A stretch of 64,000 bases of DNA from CAWJLS01 sp963843755 (GTDB taxonomy: Bacteria > Acidobacteriota > Thermoanaerobaculia > Multivoradales > DATKCC01), in the NCBI GenBank assembly GCA_963843755.1, contig CAWJLS010000008.1, positions 310,001 to 374,000 on the forward strand, read 5' to 3'. Positions 58,832 through 64,000 of this stretch are shown piece by piece; positions within the stretch are counted from its first letter, which is position 1; each line of letters starts with the position of its first letter. Below the pieces are notes generated by a model that saw only the letters and a program-made list of their open reading frames with translations, was not told the DNA's origin and did not search any database. Position numbers and translations under genes: made by a program.

Positions 58832-59284
58832 ATGAGCGAGATGACGATCGAGCCGTACCTGTTTTTCGAAGGCCGCTGCGAGGAGGCGATCACGCTCTAC
58901 CGCGAGGCGCTGGGTGCCGAGGTGGAGATGATGATGCGATTCGAGCAGAGCCCGGAACCTCAAGGAGAAGGGGAAGGAGAGTGCATGCTGCCGGAGGGCT
59001 CGGAGAAGAAGATCATGCACGCTTCCATCACCATCGGCGGCGCGCGCATCCTGATGTCGGACGGGATGTGCTCGGGAGGGGCGAGCTTCGGCGGCGTGTC
59101 GGTGTCGCTCTCGGTGCCGGAGGCGGAGACCGTGGACCGGTTCTTCGGCGCCCTGGCCGAGGGCGGCTCGGTGCAGATGCCGCCGGGCGAGACCTTCTGG
59201 TCGAAGCGGTTCTCGATGGTCACGGACCGGTTCGGCGTGAGCTGGATGGTCGGCGTGCCGGGAGAGCCGCCGCCGGGCGCCTGA
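58832..59284 (+). CDS. VOC-family (glyoxalase/PhnB-like) protein
   Basis: The ~150-aa protein starts at ATG 58832 (GGAGACCGAG upstream) and follows the PhnB/VOC pattern: IEPYLFFEGRCEEAITLYREALGAEV (residues ~5-30), MHASITIGGARILMSDG (~60-76), SVSLSVPEAETVDRFF and FSMVTDRFGVSWMV near the end. These fold as two beta-alpha-beta-beta-beta modules that often bind a metal. Substrates range from glyoxal adducts to antibiotics; none is indicated. Further upstream GTG 58799 and ATG 58820 are possible starts. Confidence 0.88.
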   Translation: MSEMTIEPYLFFEGRCEEAITLYREALGAEVEMMMRFEQSPEPQGEGEGECMLPEGSEKKIMHASITIGGARILMSDGMCSGGASFGGVSVSLSVPEAETVDRFFGALAEGGSVQMPPGETFWSKRFSMVTDRFGVSWMVGVPGEPPPGA

Positions 59285-59298
59285 GGGTGAAGACGGGC

Positions 59299-59323
59299 GG
59301 GCGCTCCGACCCACGGAGCGCCC
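59299..59323. terminator. Stem-loop between convergent VOC and small secreted genes
   Basis: GGGCGCTCCG (59299-59308) pairs perfectly with CGGAGCGCCC (59314-59323) around the 5-nt loop ACCCA. It lies 14 nt after the VOC stop, without a clear T-run. Confidence 0.5.
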
Positions 59324-59364
59324 ACCTCCTCTTCGAGCGTCTCGCGATCGTCTCTCGGGGGGTC

Positions 59365-59721
59365 TCAGGCGCTACACGACGTCGCGGCGCTCGGGCACGC
59401 CAGGACGCACGACAGGCGCTGCTGGATGCAGGGCTGGTTGCTGCGGGTGGTGCTCGCCGAGCAGACGCCGCCGCAGAGGGGGATGGACACCGCGTAGCTC
59501 CCCGGCATTCCGGCCACCAGCGGGGAAGCGGCCTGGGGGCCTGCCGCGACGGCGGGCAGGGCGATGCACAGGACGGCGAGACAGCAGAGGGCGGTATATC
59601 CTGCCGGGCCATGGTTCCCCCGGGGCAGCCCGACCTCGCCGTCTCCGTTCCCGACGCCGTGGCCATCGCGATCACGGGCCGGTGAGGCGCGCCGTGCGGA
59701 TCGACCGTCTCCCTCCGGCAC
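59365..59721 (-). CDS. Possible small secreted Cys-rich peptide (start uncertain)
   Basis: The frame from GTG 59721 encodes 118 residues with a hydrophobic signal-like run (TALCCLAVLCIALPAVAAG) and a C-terminal mature part of about 50 residues with six Cys (PLCGGVC, QPC, LSC, LAC, TSC), fitting a disulfide-rich peptide. No ATG fits before the hydrophobic run; besides GTG 59721, the only other in-frame candidate seen is CTG 59628. The frame overlaps the start of gluQRS on the other strand. It may be a true peptide or chance; the regular Cys spacing and signal make it worth listing. Confidence 0.3.
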   Translation of the reverse strand: MPEGDGRSARRASPARDRDGHGVGNGDGEVGLPRGNHGPAGYTALCCLAVLCIALPAVAAGPQAASPLVAGMPGSYAVSIPLCGGVCSASTTRSNQPCIQQRLSCVLACPSAATSCSA

Positions 59722-60623
59722 CGTGGCGGACCCGCTTCGCCCCCGCGCCGACCGGCTTTCTGCATCTCGGCCATGCGGTCAGCGCGCTCTTCGTCTGGGG
59801 GGTGGCGCGGGCGTTCGGCGGCCGGGTCGTGCTGCGGGTCGAGGACCACGACCGCGTCCGGTCCCGGCCGGAGTACGAGGCGGCGCTCCGGGAGGACCTG
59901 GACTGGCTCGGCCTGGAGCCGGACGAGGAGGCGCCCCGCCAGAGCGCGCGCGGCGAGCGCTACGGCGAGGTGCTGGCGGATCTCGCGGCGCGCGGCCTGA
60001 CCTACCCCTGCACCTGCACCCGCCGCCAGATCCGGGCCCGTGTCGACCGGGTGGGGGGCCGGCCCGGCGGTCCGCCGGAGAATGGGGACGGGGAGATCTG
60101 GTACCCGGGGACGTGCCGGGAGCGCGGGATCGACCCGGCCGCGACACCGATCCGGCGCCTCCGGCTCGCGCCGCGGACGATCTCCTTCGAGGACCTGGCG
60201 CTGGGCCCTCAGCAGCAGGTGCCGGCGGAGCAGTGCGGCGACCTGCTCCTGCGCAACCGGGCGGGCCACTGGACCTACCAGTTCGCCGTCGTCGTCGACG
60301 ACCTCGACCAGGGGATCGACCTGGTCATCCGGGGCGCCGATCTCCTCGCCTCGACCGGCCGCCAGATCCAGCTCGCCGGGCTGCTCGGCGGGCGAGCGGG
60401 CGCCGCCGAGGCGGCTCCGGTGCGCACCCTCCATCACCCCCTGGTCGTGGACTCCTCCGGGGCCAAGCTCTCCAAGTCCCGGGGCGACACCGGCGTCCGC
60501 GAGCTCCGGGCCGCGGGCTGGACCGCCGAGCGGGTGTTGGGCGAGGCCGCCCACCGGGCCGGCCTCGTCGACCGGCCGCGCCCCCTGACCCTGGCGGACG
60601 TGGCGGAGCTCTTCACCCGTTGA
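59682..60623 (+). CDS. gluQ: Glutamyl-Q tRNA(Asp) synthetase
   Basis: The 313-aa enzyme resembles the catalytic half of GluRS without an anticodon-binding domain and attaches glutamate to queuosine-34 of tRNA(Asp). Motifs: APTGFLHLGHA (HIGH-type, residues ~21-31), RVEDHDRVRS (~52-61), a Cys4-like zinc site CTCTRRQ...YPGTC (~108-145), and KLSKSRG (KMSKS-type, ~262-268). Length agrees with the family. It starts at GTG 59682. It is the only tRNA-modification gene in the window. Confidence 0.94.
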   Translation: MRRAVRIDRLPPAPWRTRFAPAPTGFLHLGHAVSALFVWGVARAFGGRVVLRVEDHDRVRSRPEYEAALREDLDWLGLEPDEEAPRQSARGERYGEVLADLAARGLTYPCTCTRRQIRARVDRVGGRPGGPPENGDGEIWYPGTCRERGIDPAATPIRRLRLAPRTISFEDLALGPQQQVPAEQCGDLLLRNRAGHWTYQFAVVVDDLDQGIDLVIRGADLLASTGRQIQLAGLLGGRAGAAEAAPVRTLHHPLVVDSSGAKLSKSRGDTGVRELRAAGWTAERVLGEAAHRAGLVDRPRPLTLADVAELFTR

Positions 60624-60633
60624 GCCCGCCCGA

Positions 60634-61269
60634 TCAGGGCGTATCGAGCAGGGGATCGATGACCGCCTCGAAGCTGGCACCCGCTCCGACCGAGAACCCG
60701 CTTCCGAAGGCGATCGAGCGGCCGGCGCGGAAGACCACCCTCCCCGGCAGGACGATCGGCAAGACGCCGGTGGTCGTGATCGTGTGGCAGGCCTCGTAGG
60801 TCGAGGAGGTGATGAACGGCAGCGGGAGGAGGCCCGGCAGGACCAGGTCGAGGTCGCTGGTGCACTGGGTCACCGTCACGGGGTGCACTGCGGCGCTGCA
60901 TCCACCGGCGTTGCAGGCCTCGAGCCGCACGGTGTAGACACCGCGGGCGGCGAAGGTCCAGAGCGGGTTCTGGTCGGCGCTGTCGGCGATCGGCTGGACG
61001 CCATCGTAGGAGAAGTCCCAGGTCCAGGAGGTCGGGTCGCCCGACGACTGGTCGAGGAACTGGACCTGCTCCCCGGCGGTGACCGAGACGTCGGCCGCGC
61101 TCAGGGAGACGACGCGGGGCGTGCTCGTCGAAGGGATTGGGGCCGGGATCGGGGCCGGGCTCGGGGCCGCGATCAGGGCCGGAGGTACGGCGTCCGCCTG
61201 GGCGAAGGCCGCGGTAGCGAACGCACCGAGGGCGAGGGCCCACCAGAGACTTGGTAGTTGCCGATGCAC
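60634..61269 (-). CDS. Exported PKD-domain protein
   Basis: The protein has a signal peptide (LPSLWWALALGAFATAAFAQA), a Pro/Ala-rich linker (IPAPIPSTSTP) and one PKD domain (VTAGEQVQFLDQSSGDPTSWTWDFSYDG, with the W-DFG-like turn, and the ARGVYTVRLEACN strand), then a C-terminal block with RVVFRAGRSIAFGSGFSVGAGASFEAVI, a repeat-like turn found at the ends of many secreted proteins. GTG 61269 begins right at the signal peptide; an ATG at 61392 adds 41 residues. It overlaps no other gene. The function is probably surface binding or display. Confidence 0.72.
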   Translation of the reverse strand: MHRQLPSLWWALALGAFATAAFAQADAVPPALIAAPSPAPIPAPIPSTSTPRVVSLSAADVSVTAGEQVQFLDQSSGDPTSWTWDFSYDGVQPIADSADQNPLWTFAARGVYTVRLEACNAGGCSAAVHPVTVTQCTSDLDLVLPGLLPLPFITSSTYEACHTITTTGVLPIVLPGRVVFRAGRSIAFGSGFSVGAGASFEAVIDPLLDTP

Positions 61270-61511
61270 GTATAGCCCAACCGCAGTGGATTCCAGGCGA
61301 TTCCCAGAGAGGCCGCACGACCCTGGCGGGCGGAATCCGGCGCCGCCCATTGAAGTTGTCATGACCGAGATCTGACGAAGATCTGATGCCATCCGCCCCG
61401 GTGCGCCGCTAGAGTTTCTTCAGAGCGACCGGGCGCGGACAGTCGGACCCCGTGGGGCGGTGGCTTCACTCCACTCGCCACTCCACGCGGACGGGTCCAG
61501 GGAGGGACGAC

Positions 61512-62591
61512 GTGAGCGGACGACAGACGATCATTACCGGCACCGGCAGCTACGTGCCGAGCCGGAAAGTCCTCAACCAGGAGTTCTCGGATGCCGAGTT
61601 CTTCGACCACGAAGGCCGGCCCTTCGAGCACCCGACCGAGGCGATCATCGAGAAGTTCCAGGGCATCACCGGCATCGCCGAGCGACGCTACGTGGCCGAC
61701 GAGCTGGTCACCTCCGACATCGCCACCCTCGCCGCCGAAGAGGCCCTGGCCTCGTCCGGGATCGATCCGGAGACCCTGGACTACGTCGTCGTCGGCCACA
61801 ACTTCGGCGACGTGAAGGCGGACAATCGGCGCTCGGACTTCGTGCCCAGCCTGGCCGCCCGGGTGAAGGCCAAGCTCGGCGTCCGCAACCCGCGGGCGAT
61901 CGCCTACGACCTGCCATTCGGCTGTCCGGGCTGGCTCCAGGGGGTGATCCAGACGGACTACTTCCTCCGCTCCGGCGACGCCTCCCGCGCCCTGGTGATC
62001 GGCGCCGAGACGCTCTCCCGGGTGTGCGACCCCCACGATCGCGACAGCATGATCTACGCCGACGGCGCCGGAGCGGTGGTGCTCGAAGCCCGCGAGACCG
62101 ACGAGCCGGTCGGCATCCTCGCCCACGCCACGCGGTCGGACACGGTGGACCACGCCTACCTGCTCCGGATGGGAGCCTCATCCCACCCCGAAGCGGCCGA
62201 CGGCGAGCTGTTCCTCAAGATGGACGGCCACCGGGTCTACGAGTACGCGGTCAAGACGGTGCCGTCGGTCGCCGAGGAGTGCCTGGCCAAAGCCGGCCTG
62301 GCGCTCGCCGACGTCGACAAGATCCTGCTCCACCAGGCCAACGCCAAGATGGACGAAGCGATCGTCAAGCGCCTGCTGCGCTCGGCCGGCGACACGCGCT
62401 CCGCCGACGACCTGGCGCCGCTGACCGTCGGCTGGCTGGGCAACAGCTCGGTGGCGACCCTGCCGACCCTGCTCGACCTGCTCCAGAAGCGCCAGATGAA
62501 CGGCCACCACATCGACCCCGGCGACCTGGTCCTGTTCGCCGCCGTCGGCGCCGGCATGAACATCAACGCCCTGGCCTACCGGGCGGTCTGA
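61512..62591 (+). CDS. Beta-ketoacyl-ACP synthase III-like enzyme
   Basis: The 359-aa thiolase-fold enzyme has the KAS III triad: Cys in PFGCPGWLQG (residues ~138-146), His in LLHQANAKMDEA (~274-285) and Asn in WLGNSSVATLPTLL (~318-331). FabH-type enzymes condense acetyl-CoA or another acyl-CoA with malonyl-ACP; the long N-terminal part and DLPFGCPGW variation may mean a specialised starter. The start is GTG 61512, with GGGAGGGA upstream. It stands alone, not in a fatty acid operon, so a secondary lipid or polyketide role is possible. Confidence 0.88.
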   Translation: MSGRQTIITGTGSYVPSRKVLNQEFSDAEFFDHEGRPFEHPTEAIIEKFQGITGIAERRYVADELVTSDIATLAAEEALASSGIDPETLDYVVVGHNFGDVKADNRRSDFVPSLAARVKAKLGVRNPRAIAYDLPFGCPGWLQGVIQTDYFLRSGDASRALVIGAETLSRVCDPHDRDSMIYADGAGAVVLEARETDEPVGILAHATRSDTVDHAYLLRMGASSHPEAADGELFLKMDGHRVYEYAVKTVPSVAEECLAKAGLALADVDKILLHQANAKMDEAIVKRLLRSAGDTRSADDLAPLTVGWLGNSSVATLPTLLDLLQKRQMNGHHIDPGDLVLFAAVGAGMNINALAYRAV

Positions 62592-62679
62592 GCCGGCGGC
62601 GGAGCGGTCCCTCCGGGGCGATCGCCCGTCCCCACGGGGACCGGGCGGGCCCGAGCAGGACGGAGCCGGCCCGGCCCGG

Positions 62680-62685
62680 TAGGAT
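62680..62685 (+). promoter_or_regulatory. -10-like TAGGAT box before the alpha/beta hydrolase
   Basis: TAGGAT ends 6 nt before GTG 62692, consistent with a leaderless transcript. There is no ribosome site between them. Confidence 0.4.
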
Positions 62686-62691
62686 CGTGGG

Positions 62692-63543
62692 GTGAGCGCT
62701 CGACACACCTTCCGGCCTCTTGGCCGCTTCCGGACCGCCACCCCGGCCTGGCCGGACGCCCTGCATGTTCCGATCGCACCGATCGCGCCGATCGTACTGA
62801 TCGCGGCCCTGGTCCTCACCGTCGTTGCGCTGCCGCGCCCAGCGGCCGCCGCGCAGGAACCGCCCACCCGCGGCTGGCACCGGGTCGAGCTGCCTGAGAG
62901 CGCCAGCTACGCCTGGTTCTACCTACCGGCCGCCGTCGCTCCGGCGACGCCGCTGCCGGCGGTCGTCTTCCTCCACGGTTCCGGCGCCACCCCCGAGGCG
63001 TGGCGCCCCTTCCTCAGCGGTCCGGCCGAAGACATCGGCGTGGTGGTCATCGTGCCCGCCCCGTCCGACCCCTTGAGCTGGGGGATCGCCGACGACACCG
63101 TCACGATCGAGGAGGCCATCGACCGGGTCGGCGCGGCCCTCGGCACCACCTTTCCCCTCGAGCGGCGGCGGATCGGCCTGGCCGGACACTCCTCCGGCGG
63201 CGCCTACGCCTACTTCGTCGCCTACGAAACCGCCGGCCGCTTCGCCGGCGTCGCCGCCTTCTCCGCCCCCTTCCGCCACATCCTCGGCGTCGCCGATCCG
63301 CGCTACACCGCGCCGATCTTCCTCTGGTACGGCACCGCCGATCCCAACTACGCCACCGGCCACTTCGCCGCCATCACCGCCATGCTCGACCACCGCGGCA
63401 TTCCCTGGCAGCCGGGCATCGTTCCCGGCCTCGGCCACAGCGACATCCGTCCGGAGGACCTGGACGAAGCCTTCGCCTTCCTCGCCGCCCAGCGCTACTC
63501 GTGGTTCCAGACCCTGCGGCCGAAGAGCTCTGGGCTCCGGTAG
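62692..63543 (+). CDS. Exported alpha/beta hydrolase (esterase/PHB-depolymerase-like)
   Basis: The 283-aa protein has a signal anchor (residues ~20-52, where PIAPIAPIVLIAALV is partly encoded by GATCG-rich DNA) and an alpha/beta-hydrolase fold: oxyanion HGSGATPE (~95), nucleophile elbow GHSSGG (~165), acid YGTADPNY (~215) and catalytic His in GLGHSDIRPE (~245). This is the Ser-Asp-His triad of esterases and LpqC/phospholipase-type hydrolases. The start is GTG 62692. The substrate is not evident. The next gene begins 170 nt later. Confidence 0.87.
   Translation: MSARHTFRPLGRFRTATPAWPDALHVPIAPIAPIVLIAALVLTVVALPRPAAAAQEPPTRGWHRVELPESASYAWFYLPAAVAPATPLPAVVFLHGSGATPEAWRPFLSGPAEDIGVVVIVPAPSDPLSWGIADDTVTIEEAIDRVGAALGTTFPLERRRIGLAGHSSGGAYAYFVAYETAGRFAGVAAFSAPFRHILGVADPRYTAPIFLWYGTADPNYATGHFAAITAMLDHRGIPWQPGIVPGLGHSDIRPEDLDEAFAFLAAQRYSWFQTLRPKSSGLR
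62771..62806 (+). repeat. GATCG-rich run in the signal region of the alpha/beta hydrolase gene
   Basis: CGATCGCACCGATCGCGCCG and further GATCG units encode a repeated Pro-Ile-Ala part of the hydrophobic N-terminus. Confidence 0.65.
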
Positions 63544-63630
63544 GCGAAGCGGAGAAGCGGTGGCGACCGTCGATCCTCGCACGGCGGATGTTACGCCGAA
63601 TCAACGCCTTGTCTTCTCCTGGCGGATCAC

Positions 63631-63646
63631 GTAACCTCCCTGTAAC
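63631..63646 (+). promoter_or_regulatory. Pho-box-like direct repeat before the P-loop ATPase gene
   Basis: GTAAC occurs at 63631-63635 and 63642-63646, 11 nt apart start to start, in an AT-richer gap. This spacing matches direct-repeat sites of PhoB/OmpR-type regulators. Confidence 0.35.
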
Positions 63647-63713
63647 TTCGTATTGAGCCTGTTGGCGCAGATCGACGAAGAGGCCGGCACGACTTGCCGG
63701 TCAAGGGAGAGGT

Positions 63714-64000
63714 ATGTCGTTTCATCTGCCATTTGCCGAGCGATCCGCCCGGATCAAGCGACTATTTATCGAGTTACACGGCTATGCCTATTTCCACAAT
63801 CCGTCCGAGATCGGCAACGTGGACAGTCGCTTCATCGGTCGCGACGAGATCTGCGAGCGCCTCCGCACGCTCCTGACCAAGCACCAGACGAAATCGGGCT
63901 CGTACCTGGTCACCGGCTATCGCGGCGTCGGCAAGTCGAGCCTGGTCGCCCGCGTCCTCTCCGAGATCAGCTCGGGAAAGAACCGGTCCCGCCGGGCGTC
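63714..64000 (+). CDS. P-loop ATPase, N-terminal part (3' end outside window)
   Basis: The frame opens at ATG 63714 behind AAGGGAGAGGT and stays open to the window end (95 residues). It contains FIGRDEICERLRTLL followed by YLVTGYRGVGKSSLVARVL (Walker A GYRGVGKSS, residues ~73-81). The layout resembles AAA+/STAND- or KAP-like ATPases found in signalling and defence genes, but the rest is needed to decide. The composition is less GC-rich at the start than in neighbouring genes. Confidence 0.82.
   Translation, partial: MSFHLPFAERSARIKRLFIELHGYAYFHNPSEIGNVDSRFIGRDEICERLRTLLTKHQTKSGSYLVTGYRGVGKSSLVARVLSEISSGKNRSRRA

Noticed and set aside
53899..59685. A 1928-codon open frame on the + strand covering the kinase gene and the antisense of the large secreted protein
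   Set aside because: It is out of frame with the clear kinase motifs, its composition is Arg/Pro/Gly/Ala-rich as expected from stop-poor high-GC DNA, and it shows no domain.

Overview
This is a 64 kb bacterial chromosomal window of very high GC content, with densely packed genes, frequent ATGA/GTGA start-stop overlaps and many in-frame simple repeats. No rRNA, tRNA, CRISPR array, insertion sequence or prophage gene was found. The gene content suggests an acidobacterium, perhaps near the Thermoanaerobaculia. Supporting genes are the VCBS/ASPIC-UnbV protein paired with a TPR protein, an ELWxTDGT-repeat protein, a multiheme cytochrome operon with a DUF3373-type outer-membrane protein, a cytochrome c maturation operon with a cysteine-type CcmE, and several large Ser/Thr kinase and TPR proteins. 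The taxonomic call is an inference from gene content only.

Layout. Positions 1-4076 (+) form one run: the 3' end of accC, thiE, an NSS-family sodium symporter with a tiny MetS-like partner, shikimate kinase and a metallophosphoesterase. Positions 4257-9327 (-) hold ccmABCDEF, closed by a strong intrinsic terminator. Positions 9481-19795 (+) hold a HEAT-cyclophilin fusion, a thioredoxin-like protein, an ECF sigma / anti-sigma / bactofilin-like membrane protein set, 3-hydroxybutyryl-CoA dehydrogenase, a zinc-ribbon TPR protein and proS. Positions 19972-21691 (+) are a visibly AT-richer two-gene island: a 134-aa protein of unknown function and an ImmA/IrrE-like protein that has lost HExxH. Then come a CorC-type CBS transporter (-), TPR and ASPIC/UnbV secreted proteins, an SDR, an MBL hydrolase and a MATE exporter.

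Positions 29940-34364 carry a compact divergent acyl-assembly cluster: a fatty acyl-AMP ligase and a conserved unknown on one strand, and a condensation-type acyltransferase plus acyl carrier protein on the other. Positions 34456-38025 (-) carry a respiratory module: a monoheme cytochrome c, a DUF3373-type beta-barrel protein and an octaheme cytochrome, with a perfect 14-bp palindrome upstream. The ccm operon would supply heme attachment for both cytochromes.

The rest is mostly single genes: peptidase T, an M48 protease, a PilZ protein, a HAD phosphatase, a nucleotidyltransferase with a 70-aa partner, a formylglycine-generating-enzyme-like protein, the ELWxTDGT protein, an ABC-F ATPase, a PBP1B-type penicillin-binding protein, a VapBC/FitAB pair, a decapeptide-repeat protein, a PDZ-like/multi-TM/GAF/kinase sensor, a large secreted carboxypeptidase-regulatory-like protein, a VOC protein, GluQ-RS, a PKD protein, a KAS III-like synthase, an alpha/beta hydrolase and the start of a P-loop ATPase.

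A recurring regulatory feature is a TANNNT box (often GTAGACT-like) only 6-12 nt before the start codon of several first genes, which points to common leaderless transcription. The best candidates for undescribed biology are the AT-rich 134-aa/IrrE-like pair, the acyl-ligase/condensation/carrier mini-cluster, and the nucleotidyltransferase/70-aa pair.
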